From Flavobacteriaceae bacterium UBA2765 (lineage in GTDB: Bacteria > Bacteroidota > Bacteroidia > Flavobacteriales > Flavobacteriaceae), in assembly GCA_002352665.1 (NCBI GenBank), contig DEIV01000085.1, positions 1-9,103 of the forward strand: a DNA stretch of 9,103 bases, given 5' to 3'. A model generated the notes under the pieces. That model was given only the letters and a program-made list of their open reading frames with translations, was not told the DNA's origin and made no database searches. How positions within the stretch are numbered: position 1 is the stretch's first letter; each line of letters starts with the position of its first letter. A program made the translations under genes and the position numbers. Positions 1 through 6,597 of this stretch are shown piece by piece.

Positions 1-41
1 ATTATTTAAATAACAAATTTAATAACTTAAAAAAAATTATT

Positions 42-374
42 ATGAGTGAATTAGCAGAGAAATTAGCTAAACTTAAAGCCCAAGCGATATCTCAATTGAA
101 TGATTCTGGAGTGTCTAGTATTGATGATGGTCTTCTTAGCGATTTGGTTGGGAGAATGAGATTAATTGTAAACAATAAAGATGCGATTTTAGTGTCTGGG
201 ACAGATCCATCAGAATTAGAAACGGTAAGAAATAATTTTGTTGTAAAGAAATTAGGAATTGACGATAAAGATAAGGCTATGGCTGCTATTCATAAAGTAG
301 CTGATAAAATGTCAGGTATCAAACAAAAAAATAGAGCTGCATTTTATTATATGGTTCAAAAAGAATTAAGCTAA
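42..374 (+). CDS. DUF2853 family protein
   Basis: A small soluble protein of 110 residues that I recognise as DUF2853, a family of unknown function. The family pattern is visible in the middle: NKDA (45-48), VSG (51-53), then ELETVR (58-63) followed by NF and KKLG (65-72). The C-terminal NRAAFYY block (97-103) is also present. The length is normal for the family, and there is no signal peptide, membrane helix or cysteine. It is probably an all-helical cytoplasmic protein. The start is the first ATG after an A-rich leader (about 28-41), the usual flavobacterial arrangement without a Shine-Dalgarno site. Its promoter is not obvious in the 41 bases available and may lie outside the window. It ends 26 bases before a strong hairpin terminator and converges on the next gene. 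The family call is from memory of the motif pattern; the cellular role is unknown. Confidence 0.85.
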   Translation: MSELAEKLAKLKAQAISQLNDSGVSSIDDGLLSDLVGRMRLIVNNKDAILVSGTDPSELETVRNNFVVKKLGIDDKDKAMAAIHKVADKMSGIKQKNRAAFYYMVQKELS

Positions 375-400
375 ATGTACTTTTAGATTATTTATAAATA

Positions 401-435
401 AAAAAAGGGTTTCTATTTTTTAGTAACCCTTTTTT
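401..435. terminator. bidirectional intrinsic terminator
   Basis: A perfect 11-bp stem is formed by aaaaaagggtt (401-411) and aaccctttttt (425-435). After one mismatch it continues with three more pairs (413-415 with 421-423), leaving a 5-base loop. The A-run on the left arm and T-run on the right arm give a U-tract on both strands. It can therefore end transcription of the DUF2853 gene and of the convergent minus-strand gene, whose stop codon (434-436) overlaps the outer end of the stem. Confidence 0.85.
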
Positions 436-730
436 AAATCTTCTTAAAACCAAATCTTCTCAACATTTTCTTTTCAAAATTCCAAAAGAATTTAAACTGA
501 CCAAATAAAAAGCCAACAATTGGTAATGTTATTTGATATATTATAAATATCAAGAGTATTCTTACAGGCCAATACAACCAAAAATTTGTAGATTCATATG
601 GAAATTGGATAAAATCCATAGCGGGTTTAGCTATCCATGCAGCAAAAGATCCGTTAATAGAAAATACTATAAGTATGGCTAATATTTGCCAATTTGAAGT
701 AAGACCCCAACGTTTTTTTAATTTTTCCAT
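434..730 (-). CDS. small two-helix membrane protein, DUF6787-like
   Basis: A 98-residue protein with two predicted membrane helices (about residues 14-34 and 54-77) joined by a short loop containing FPYES. The basic, aromatic C-terminal tail has the conserved FGQFKFF and EKKMLRRFG segments (76-94). This architecture and the N-terminal EKLKKRWGLTSNWQ pattern match a conserved Bacteroidota family that I recall as DUF6787. Members are sometimes labelled 'diacylglyceryl transferase' in databases. Nothing here supports that label: true Lgt is about 260 residues with seven helices and a long conserved signature. Positive charge at both ends (KKR at 5-7, KK and RR at 87-92) suggests both termini face the cytoplasm. 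A consensus-like -7 element lies 17 bases upstream of the start, and the shared terminator lies at the stop. Function is unknown; the gene is certain, the family name somewhat less so. Confidence 0.8.
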   Translation of the reverse strand: MEKLKKRWGLTSNWQILAILIVFSINGSFAAWIAKPAMDFIQFPYESTNFWLYWPVRILLIFIIYQITLPIVGFLFGQFKFFWNFEKKMLRRFGFKKI

Positions 731-746
731 TTTTTAGGTTGAAACG

Positions 747-754
747 CAAATGTA
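747..754 (-). promoter_or_regulatory. Bacteroidota-type -7 promoter element
   Basis: On the minus strand this reads TACATTTG, an exact match to the TAnnTTTG -7 consensus of Bacteroidota housekeeping promoters. It sits 17 bases before the start codon of the small membrane protein, implying a leader of only about 10 bases. No clear TTG/TTTG -33 element is seen at the expected spacing upstream, so this is a half-supported promoter. Confidence 0.45.
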
Positions 755-788
755 CAATTTAGAAAAATTGAACCTAGTTTTTTAACAT

Positions 789-825
789 AAAAAAAGGTCA
801 AGTAGAATTTACTTGACCTCTTTTT
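789..825 (-). terminator. intrinsic terminator of the DUF937 gene
   Basis: A 10-bp perfect stem is formed by aggtcaagta (795-804) and tacttgacct (810-819) around the loop gaatt. One mismatch later, five A-T pairs extend it (789-793 with 821-825). On the minus strand the hairpin is followed by a U-tract and starts about 20 bases after the DUF937 stop codon. It also separates that gene from the next minus-strand gene. Confidence 0.8.
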
Positions 826-844
826 TATAATTAAATTTGTTAGC

Positions 845-1483
845 TTATTTAAATAAACCTCCAAGGATACTACCTATGCCACCACTTTTCTTTCCACCAC
901 CTAAAATCATTCCTGCAACATCATCAATAATACTACCATCTCCATCGGCATCTAATAGACGTTCAACCATATTTTGTTCTTCTTGTCCGTCATTACCACC
1001 TAACATTCCTCCAAGTAAATCTCCAATACCACTTTCGCTAGTAACACCTTGTGCTCTTTTTTGTTTACCTAAAGCACCCATTAAAAATGGTGCAGCAACT
1101 TTTAAAATTTGCATCGCCGAGCCCATATCTAATCCACTTGATTTACTCACTGCACCAGCTACGTTTTGTTCTTTACCACCAAATACATGACCTAAAATTC
1201 CGGCACCATCACTCAAAACATCATCATCAATTCCACCACCACCTAAAATACTACCTAAATTATCTAAAATACCTCCACTGTGCTTATCATTACCTAATGC
1301 ATTTAATAAACCGGAAGCACCTTCAGGGGTCTTAGCATTGTTTTTCATTGCACCTAAAATTAAAGGTAAAGCAGCACTCAATGCAGATGCTGTTTTGTTT
1401 TTGTCTTGTCCTAGTTGTTGACTTGTACCACTGATTAAAGTTTTACCTAAATCACTGTTTAATAAGTCTAATAAATTTGCCAT
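845..1483 (-). CDS. DUF937 domain protein with EF-hand-like loop
   Basis: A 212-residue, glycine-rich protein of the DUF937 type, related to the YidB group of unknown function. The N-terminal part (about 1-65) carries the family pattern: LLDLLNSDLGKTLISG, then SALSAALPLILGAM, then GLLNAL. A second similar helical unit, SAMQILKVAAPFLMGALGK, spans about 122-140. Short glycine clusters separate the segments (79-84, 158-163, 195-204). Near the C-terminus residues 178-189 read DADGDGSIIDDV. This resembles the calcium-binding DxDxDG loop of EF-hand or dockerin type, although the last acidic residue is at position 11 rather than 12. No signal peptide or membrane helix is evident, so a cytoplasmic location is likely. 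The gene is transcribed alone, with its own terminator downstream and an AT-rich leader of about 50 bases. The family is secure; calcium binding is an inference from the loop. Confidence 0.85.
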   Translation of the reverse strand: MANLLDLLNSDLGKTLISGTSQQLGQDKNKTASALSAALPLILGAMKNNAKTPEGASGLLNALGNDKHSGGILDNLGSILGGGGIDDDVLSDGAGILGHVFGGKEQNVAGAVSKSSGLDMGSAMQILKVAAPFLMGALGKQKRAQGVTSESGIGDLLGGMLGGNDGQEEQNMVERLLDADGDGSIIDDVAGMILGGGKKSGGIGSILGGLFK

Positions 1484-1490
1484 TTTTTTG

Positions 1491-1506
1491 TTTTAATTAA
1501 TTAAAA
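1491..1506. repeat. 16-bp perfect AT palindrome in DUF937 leader
   Basis: The sequence ttttaattaattaaaa is its own reverse complement. It lies 8 to 23 bases upstream of the DUF937 start codon, between the candidate promoter and the gene. It could be an operator or simply chance in AT-only DNA; the sequence alone does not decide. Confidence 0.35.
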
Positions 1507-1541
1507 AATTAGAGTACAATATACAATATAATGTTGAAAAG

Positions 1542-1549
1542 CAAAAATA
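1542..1549 (-). promoter_or_regulatory. possible -7 element for the DUF937 gene
   Basis: The minus strand reads TATTTTTG, fitting TAnnTTTG, about 58 bases before the DUF937 start. A TTTG (plus-strand caaa at 1564-1567) lies upstream, but the spacing of 14 bases is shorter than the usual 17-23. Such matches are frequent by chance in DNA this AT-rich, so support is weak. Confidence 0.25.
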
Positions 1550-1608
1550 GTTAATTTTTTATTCAAACATATTTTTCTATCTTTCAAAAAAAATTTAAAC
1601 CCAAATAA

Positions 1609-2916
1609 ATGAAAAAATTAGCACTGCATTGGCAAATATTATTAGGAATGGTTTTAGGCGTTGCAGTTGGATGGCTGATGACTAATTTTGATAGTGGCAG
1701 AGAATTAGTACAAGATTGGATCAAACCCTTTGGTAATATGTTTATCAACTCTTTAAAGTTAATAGCTGTTCCATTAATTTTAGGTTCTTTGATTAAGGGT
1801 GTATCAGACCTGAAAGATATATCTAAACTTTCTAAAATGGGTGGAAGAACTATTGCTATTTATATTGTAACTACACTATTAGCCGTCTCTATTGGATTGA
1901 TTTTAGTGAATATTATAAAACCCGGGTTTTCAATTAAAGAAGAAACCAGAATTGAAATGGTAGAGAATTATGGAGGCGATGCGGCAAAATATCAAGAGTC
2001 AGCAAAGAAACAAAAGGAAAGTGGACCTTTAAAAGCTTTGGAAGATCTAGTGCCTAGCAATATTTTTAAGGCTGCAAGTGATAATGGTAGTATGTTGCAG
2101 GTCATATTTTTTGCTATATTTTTTGGTATAGGACTGATCTTAATACCTGAGAAGACTTCAGAACCAGTTAAGAAGTTTTTTGACGGATTCAATGAGGTTA
2201 TTTTAAAAATGATAGATATTATAATGTTGGCAGCACCATATGGCGTTTTTGCCCTATTAGCTGCTTTGGTGGTAGAATCGCCCAGTTTAGACTTGTTTAA
2301 AGCATTAGGATGGTACGCAATTACAGTAATTGTTGGATTGGCTTTAATGATAGTAGTCTATAATATTATTATGTATAGTTATACCAAAAGGAAACCAAGT
2401 TTCTTTATGAAAAATATGGCTCCGGCCCAATTATTAGCTTTTTCAACCAGTTCTAGTGCTGCTACTTTACCCGTTACTATGGAAAGAGTTACAGAACATA
2501 TTGGAGTTGAAGAAGAAGTAGCAAGTTTTGTATTGCCAATTGGGGCAACTATTAACATGGACGGTACGAGTTTATATCAGGCGGTAGCAGCGGTTTTTAT
2601 TGCACAGGCTTTTGGAATGGATTTAGATTTAGCTACACAATTAGGTATTGTTGCAACAGCTACCTTAGCCTCGATAGGAAGTGCCGCTGTACCGGGAGCA
2701 GGAATGGTAATGCTGGTAATTGTTTTGGCACAAGCGGGAATACCTGAAGCCGGACTGGCACTAATATTTGCGGTGGATAGACCATTAGATATGTGTAGAA
2801 CCATTGTTAATGTAACCGGAGACGCTACCGTTGCAATGGTTGTTGCTAAATCAGTTGATAAATTAGGAGATCCGGATATTAAAGACTGGGATGATGATTA
2901 TCCTAAGAACAAATAA
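1609..2916 (+). CDS. dicarboxylate/amino acid:cation symporter
   Basis: A 435-residue inner-membrane transporter of the DAACS (glutamate/aspartate:Na+ or H+ symporter) family, of the GltP/DctA/GltPh type. The fold is readable: six N-terminal helices, re-entrant hairpin HP1 with the serine-rich STSSSAATLP motif (279-288), TM7 with NMDGT (316-320), HP2 with SAAVPGAG (358-365), and TM8 with DRPLDMCRTIVNVTGD (390-405). In TM8, D394, R397, T398 and N401 correspond to substrate- and cation-binding residues of characterised homologues. The arginine favours substrates with an acidic side chain, such as glutamate, aspartate or C4-dicarboxylates. A charged 50-residue loop (about 107-160) lies between TM3 and TM4, and the acidic tail ends DWDDDYPKNK. 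All key residues are present, so the gene looks functional. TATCTTTC at 1578-1585 is a one-mismatch -7 element at a suitable distance. Exact substrate and coupling ion cannot be settled. Confidence 0.93.
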   Translation: MKKLALHWQILLGMVLGVAVGWLMTNFDSGRELVQDWIKPFGNMFINSLKLIAVPLILGSLIKGVSDLKDISKLSKMGGRTIAIYIVTTLLAVSIGLILVNIIKPGFSIKEETRIEMVENYGGDAAKYQESAKKQKESGPLKALEDLVPSNIFKAASDNGSMLQVIFFAIFFGIGLILIPEKTSEPVKKFFDGFNEVILKMIDIIMLAAPYGVFALLAALVVESPSLDLFKALGWYAITVIVGLALMIVVYNIIMYSYTKRKPSFFMKNMAPAQLLAFSTSSSAATLPVTMERVTEHIGVEEEVASFVLPIGATINMDGTSLYQAVAAVFIAQAFGMDLDLATQLGIVATATLASIGSAAVPGAGMVMLVIVLAQAGIPEAGLALIFAVDRPLDMCRTIVNVTGDATVAMVVAKSVDKLGDPDIKDWDDDYPKNK

Positions 2917-2973
2917 ATAATATTAAGTCCAGTAAAAAGGAGAGTAGAAGAAGAATAATTATTGATAGTTTTA

Positions 2974-3834
2974 ATGAATAACAATATAATTGAAATAAAT
3001 AAACCTTTGGTTTCTGTAAATTGGTTAAGAAATAATTTTTCAGCTTCAAATTTGATAATTTTAGATGCTACGATACCAAAAGTTGGTCAAAATAAGTATA
3101 ATTTATCAAAAAAATCAGGGATTAAAAAGGCTCGTTTTTTTGATATTAAAAATGTTTTTTCAGATAAAAATGCAGCATTCCCAAATACGGTTGTAACACC
3201 AGAAATCTTTCAAAAAGAAGCTCAAAAATTAGGCATTAATAAAGACAGTGCAATCGTCGTTTATGACACTCATGGTATTTATTCAAGTCCACGTGCTTGG
3301 TGGTTATTTAAAGCTATGAGACATGACAATGTAGCCGTTTTAGATGGTGGATTACCGGCTTGGAAAGAACGAAAATTCCCATGTTATAAAATAACTAAAT
3401 TCAAGGGAGAAAAAGGAAACTTTATATCCAATTTTAATAGGTTTAGTTTTAGTAACCATATGATGGTTTATAAAGATGTTGCTATCAATTATAGAAGTGT
3501 TATTGATGCACGTTCAGCCAACAGGTTTAATGGACTAGAGCCTGAACCAAGAGAGGGGTTGAGAAGTGGACATATACCTCGTTCAAAAAATTTACCTTAT
3601 ACAGAGATTATTAAAGATGGTAAAATGCTTAATAAAGCAAAATTATCAGCTATTTATAAGCCAATGGCACATAAAATGAAAAGATTCACTTTTACATGTG
3701 GTTCTGGAATTACAGCGTGTATTTTGGCTTTGGGGGCAGTAAAAGTAGGATATTCAGATCTGTCTATATATGACGGTTCCTGGACAGAATGGGGTAGTTT
3801 GACAGAATTACCAATAGAAAAACAATTCTTATGA
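2974..3834 (+). CDS. 3-mercaptopyruvate/thiosulfate sulfurtransferase
   Basis: A 286-residue tandem-rhodanese sulfurtransferase that transfers sulfane sulfur from 3-mercaptopyruvate or thiosulfate to an acceptor such as cyanide or a thiol, probably in the cytoplasm. The N-terminal, non-catalytic rhodanese domain ends with SSPRAWWLFKAMRHDNVAVLDGG. The C-terminal domain carries DAR (178-180) and the active-site loop CGSGITA, with catalytic Cys242. The CGSG[VI]TA form is typical of mercaptopyruvate sulfurtransferases (SseA-like). Two arginines nine residues apart, in NRF (R184) and EPEPR (R193), match the substrate-binding pair of that group by my alignment. I chose the ATG at 2974; a TTG 12 bases upstream is in frame but adds only MIVL and has no better ribosome site. 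Only 57 bases, with no hairpin, separate it from the symporter, so read-through is possible. Its TGA overlaps the ATG of the broken frame that follows. Substrate preference is inferred. Confidence 0.88.
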   Translation: MNNNIIEINKPLVSVNWLRNNFSASNLIILDATIPKVGQNKYNLSKKSGIKKARFFDIKNVFSDKNAAFPNTVVTPEIFQKEAQKLGINKDSAIVVYDTHGIYSSPRAWWLFKAMRHDNVAVLDGGLPAWKERKFPCYKITKFKGEKGNFISNFNRFSFSNHMMVYKDVAINYRSVIDARSANRFNGLEPEPREGLRSGHIPRSKNLPYTEIIKDGKMLNKAKLSAIYKPMAHKMKRFTFTCGSGITACILALGAVKVGYSDLSIYDGSWTEWGSLTELPIEKQFL

Positions 3835-3839
3835 TTTAA

Positions 3840-4124
3840 ATAAGGAAACTGCATATATATAATACATTACGCATCCATAGAGGAATTGGCTTCACTAAAG
3901 ATCATTTATACTTATCAGGATTTAAAAAAATAGTAGATTATTTTAATTCCAAGAGCGATACGAGCCCATTGTTAACTGGAAAAGTATCCTTAAAATATGT
4001 CGATCAAATTAAATACTTAATACAACAAGATTATCCCTCGCCCGCTTTGCATATAACAGATTCGATTGTAGTAAATAAAAACACTAATGATACTATAGAT
4101 TTTATAGTAAAAAGTTTAAAGTAG
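3840..4124 (+). pseudogene. C-terminal remnant, DUF1704/QEGLA-motif protein
   Basis: This frame is open for 94 codons and ends at TAG 4122-4124, but it contains no ATG or GTG. The only in-frame ATG is at 3831, overlapping the sulfurtransferase stop, and is followed two codons later by TAA (3837-3839). The translation looks like real protein: RIHRGIGFTKDHLYLSGF (residues 11-28 of the frame), then LLTGKVSLKYVDQIKYLI (44-61). These blocks resemble the C-terminal region of DUF1704 proteins, called flavohemoglobin expression-modulating QEGLA motif or tyrosine/phenylalanine carboxypeptidase-domain proteins, which are several hundred residues long. The catalytic and QEGLA regions lie upstream in such proteins and are absent here. 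The sulfurtransferase in front appears complete, so most of the old gene was probably deleted with a junction near 3840. The family match is from memory and moderately sure. A short protein made from a non-standard start (ATA 3840 or CTG 3849) is possible but unlikely. Confidence 0.6.
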
Positions 4125-4142
4125 TGTATTTCTTAATTTTAA

Positions 4143-4553
4143 TCAATTCAAAAATCTAGATTTTAATGCCGGGGTAGGGATCATACAAGCATCTTTTTTT
4201 CCGAACCAATTATATCTATGCTTAGCAATGAGATCATAAAAAAGATCTCTAATAAAACTGGGGATGATGATAAAGGAGTATCCTAATTTCCAAATTCCAG
4301 ATAAATTTTTGGCAATCTTTACTATAGCCGTAGATTTTTGATATACTTTGTTATTTTCTATCAAAATAATGGAATCAAAACTAGAATTTTTTAGTTTAAA
4401 GTGTAACAAAATCTCTTTAGCGGCGTCAGATTGTAAAGATGTAAACAGAAAAAAATGTTTTGTATCTCGTTTAATGATAAATTGGACAGCGTTGTTGCAT
4501 AAATTGCAAACACCATCAAACATAATAATTGATTTATTTTCTAAATTTATCAT
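4143..4553 (-). CDS. DCC-family thiol-disulfide oxidoreductase-like protein
   Basis: A 136-residue protein of the DCC family (DUF393), named after its N-terminal DxxCxxC motif. Here FDGVCNLCN gives D13, C16 and C19, placed after a first beta strand (SIIMFDG) as in thioredoxin-like folds. The C-terminal family motif is also complete: ACMIPTPALKSRFL (122-135), with a third cysteine. The middle segment KSTAIVKIAKNLSGIWKLGYSFIIIPSFIRDLFYDLIAKHRYNWFGK follows the family pattern ending in R..WFG. The hydrophobic GYSFIIIPSFI stretch is family-typical and not a clear membrane anchor. Members are presumed thiol-disulfide oxidoreductases, but substrates are largely unknown. The gene is divergent from the exporter genes, with 96 bases between them. 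It converges on the DUF1704 remnant, with no terminator hairpin visible in the 18-base gap. Confidence 0.9.
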   Translation of the reverse strand: MINLENKSIIMFDGVCNLCNNAVQFIIKRDTKHFFLFTSLQSDAAKEILLHFKLKNSSFDSIILIENNKVYQKSTAIVKIAKNLSGIWKLGYSFIIIPSFIRDLFYDLIAKHRYNWFGKKDACMIPTPALKSRFLN

Positions 4554-4649
4554 GTCGCAATTTACGAAATGAAATCTGATTTGTCTTTTAACATAAGATT
4601 AGGATAATCAAAAAAAACCAATTCCTAAATTCGTATTAAAATTAACCAA
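4554..4649. promoter_or_regulatory. divergent intergenic region with both promoters
   Basis: This gap separates the minus-strand DCC gene from the plus-strand exporter genes, so it should hold the promoters of both. The plus strand has TAAATTCG (4626-4633), one mismatch from TAnnTTTG and 16 bases before the ATPase start. The minus strand has TAAATTG just before the DCC start, one T short of consensus. Neither has a convincing -33 partner, and I see no clear operator. Confidence 0.35.
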
Positions 4650-5342
4650 ATGATTAAAATTGAAAACCTTCACAAGTCCTACCCAATGGGTAAAGAATCA
4701 TTGCATGTACTTAAAGGATTAAATCTACATATAAAAGAAGGCGAATTTGTTTCTATTATGGGAGCATCAGGTTCAGGTAAGTCTACCCTTTTAAATATTG
4801 TTGGTTTATTAGATATTCATGATGAAGGAGCCTATTATTTAAATGGACAGCTTATTGAAAAGTTAGATGAAAAAAAAGCCGCAGTATTGAGAAATAAATT
4901 TTTAGGTTTTGTATTTCAGTCATTTAATTTAATTGCTTATAAAACGGCTCTTGAAAACGTGGCCTTGCCTCTTTATTATAAAGGTGTAGGTAGAAAAGAA
5001 CGTCAAGAAATAGCCATGCAATATTTGGATAAAGTTGAACTTAAAGATTGGGCCAATCATTTACCTGGTGAACTTTCTGGTGGTCAAAAGCAACGTGTAG
5101 CTATTGCTAGGGCCTTAGTTACACAGCCTAAGGTAGTGTTGGCTGATGAACCAACCGGAGCTTTAGACTCTACTACCTCTAATTCGGTAATGGAACTATT
5201 AAAAGAAATTAATCGGGAAGGTATGACCGTTTTTGTAATTACACATGAAGAGGAAATTGCAAATGATACGGATAGAATAGTCCGTTTGAGAGATGGTGTA
5301 ATTATTAGTGATGAAAAAGTTAAAAAAAACATTAATGTCTAA
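4650..5342 (+). CDS. MacB/LolD-type ABC transporter ATPase
   Basis: A 230-residue cytoplasmic ATP-binding subunit that would energise the two permeases encoded directly downstream. All nucleotide-binding motifs are intact: Walker A GASGSGKST (38-46), Q-loop Gln90 in FVFQSFNL, signature LSGGQ (142-146), Walker B VVLADE (162-167), D-loop ALDS (171-174) and switch His199 in ITHE. The length and motif wording (DEPTGALDS, QKQRVAIARAL) are those of the MacB/LolD/FtsE group, in which the ATPase drives mechanotransmission rather than classical substrate transit. In E. coli MacB this domain is fused to the permease; here it is a separate polypeptide. The next gene begins 2 bases after the stop, so the two are almost certainly co-translated. 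Which member of the group it is follows from the permeases and adaptor, not from this protein alone. Confidence 0.95.
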   Translation: MIKIENLHKSYPMGKESLHVLKGLNLHIKEGEFVSIMGASGSGKSTLLNIVGLLDIHDEGAYYLNGQLIEKLDEKKAAVLRNKFLGFVFQSFNLIAYKTALENVALPLYYKGVGRKERQEIAMQYLDKVELKDWANHLPGELSGGQKQRVAIARALVTQPKVVLADEPTGALDSTTSNSVMELLKEINREGMTVFVITHEEEIANDTDRIVRLRDGVIISDEKVKKNINV

Positions 5343-5344
5343 TT

Positions 5345-6574
5345 ATGTTTGATTTAGATCGTTGGCGAGAAATTTTTCAATCTATTAATAAAAATAAGTT
5401 ACGTACTTTTTTGGGTGCATTTACGGTTGCATTAGGTATTTTTATTTTTACCGTATTATTTGGTATGGGTAACGGTTTGAAGAATACATTTAATAAATTC
5501 TTTTCTGATGATGCCACAAATACCATTTTTATAAGAGCAGGAAATACTTCTAAGGCTTATAAAGGATTTAAAGAAGGTAGAAGAATTCAATTTGAAAATG
5601 AAGACTTAGATTTATTAAAAAAAGAATTAGGAAATAAAATTGAATATTTTTCGGCTAGAGTTTATAAAGGAGTACAGGCCAGATACAAGAAAGAATCTGG
5701 TGCTTACACTATAAGAGCTGTTCATCCTCAACATCAATTTTTAGAAAAAACCATCATTGATGGAGGCAAATTTATTGATGAAAATGATATAAAAAATAAA
5801 ACCAGAGTAGTTGTTATAGGTAGATTGGTTGAGCAAGATTTATTTAAAACGGAATTAGCCTTAGGTAAGTTTATTGAATTAGATGGTTTAGCCTATAAAG
5901 TAGTGGGTGTTTTTAGTGATGCAGGAGGTGATAATGAAGAACGTAATATTTATGCACCCGTTTCATCCATTCAATTGATTTATAAGAATACACAAGACAT
6001 TGATGAAATAGTTTTAACTTTCAATAAAAGTATTGGAGAATCAGGAGCAAAGGAAATGGTTTCTGATATTAAAAAGATTCTAAAAAAGAAGCATTTTGTT
6101 GCTAAGGATGATAGAAGTGCCATATTTGTACGTTCTGTATTTGAAAATTATCAACGCAATATGCAATTGGCTAATGTATTGCAAATGATTGTGTTATGGA
6201 TTGGTGTGGGTACGTTATTCGCCGGTGCCATAGCTATAGGTAATATTATGGTATTTGTAGTAAAAGAACGTACTAAGGAGTTAGGTATTAGAAAAGCATT
6301 AGGAGCTACTCCAAGATCAATTGTGGGCTTAATTTTACAAGAATCAATATTTATAACAGCAATTGCAGGATATTTAGGAATATTGATTGCCATTTTTACA
6401 CTAAATGGAATAGGTAGCAGTTTAGAAGATTATTTTATTACCAATCCCGAAGTAAATAGAAGTACTATAATTTGGGCAACTGTTATTTTGATTTTGGTTG
6501 GTGCTATAGCCGGATATATTCCAGCAAGAAGAGCGGCTAAAATAAAACCAATTGTTGCATTAAGCGATGATTAA
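5345..6574 (+). CDS. MacB-like ABC transporter permease, first paralogue
   Basis: A 409-residue inner-membrane permease with the MacB layout. A short cytoplasmic amphipathic start (RWREIFQSINKNKLRTFLG) leads into TM1 (about 21-45). A large periplasmic domain (about 46-275) follows, then an FtsX-type core with three helices (about 277-305, 325-352, 372-393). The cytoplasmic coupling loop KERTKELGIRKALGATP (307-323) and the C-terminal GYIPARRAAKIKPIVAL (390-406) are the family signatures. The final residues are ALSDD, where ALR is usual. The periplasmic part contains KGFKEGR (73-79), shared with the second permease. No ATPase domain is fused. It lies 2 bases after the ATPase gene and 23 bases before its paralogue, so the pair probably forms a heterodimer. 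Export of peptides, drugs or lipid-linked molecules is known for the family; the substrate here is unknown. Confidence 0.9.
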   Translation: MFDLDRWREIFQSINKNKLRTFLGAFTVALGIFIFTVLFGMGNGLKNTFNKFFSDDATNTIFIRAGNTSKAYKGFKEGRRIQFENEDLDLLKKELGNKIEYFSARVYKGVQARYKKESGAYTIRAVHPQHQFLEKTIIDGGKFIDENDIKNKTRVVVIGRLVEQDLFKTELALGKFIELDGLAYKVVGVFSDAGGDNEERNIYAPVSSIQLIYKNTQDIDEIVLTFNKSIGESGAKEMVSDIKKILKKKHFVAKDDRSAIFVRSVFENYQRNMQLANVLQMIVLWIGVGTLFAGAIAIGNIMVFVVKERTKELGIRKALGATPRSIVGLILQESIFITAIAGYLGILIAIFTLNGIGSSLEDYFITNPEVNRSTIIWATVILILVGAIAGYIPARRAAKIKPIVALSDD

Positions 6575-6597
6575 ATAATACTATAAAAAAACAACAA

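Noticed and set aside
837..1335. Two plus-strand open frames opposite the DUF937 gene (837-1190 and 1051-1335)
   Set aside because: Their translations are runs of proline/serine or histidine/leucine that mirror the glycine-rich codons of the real minus-strand gene. They match no family pattern.
1512..1535. Repeated acaatata motif upstream of the symporter
   Set aside because: Two short copies in AT-rich DNA, one base short of the -7 consensus on the minus strand and without a -33 partner.
2962..2973. TTG start giving a 290-residue sulfurtransferase
   Set aside because: It adds only MIVL ahead of an ATG. The AGGAGAG at 2938-2944 is 17 bases away, too far to favour it.
4348..4572. Plus-strand open frame opposite the DCC gene
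   Set aside because: The minus-strand frame has complete DCC motifs; this one is an antisense shadow without recognisable features.
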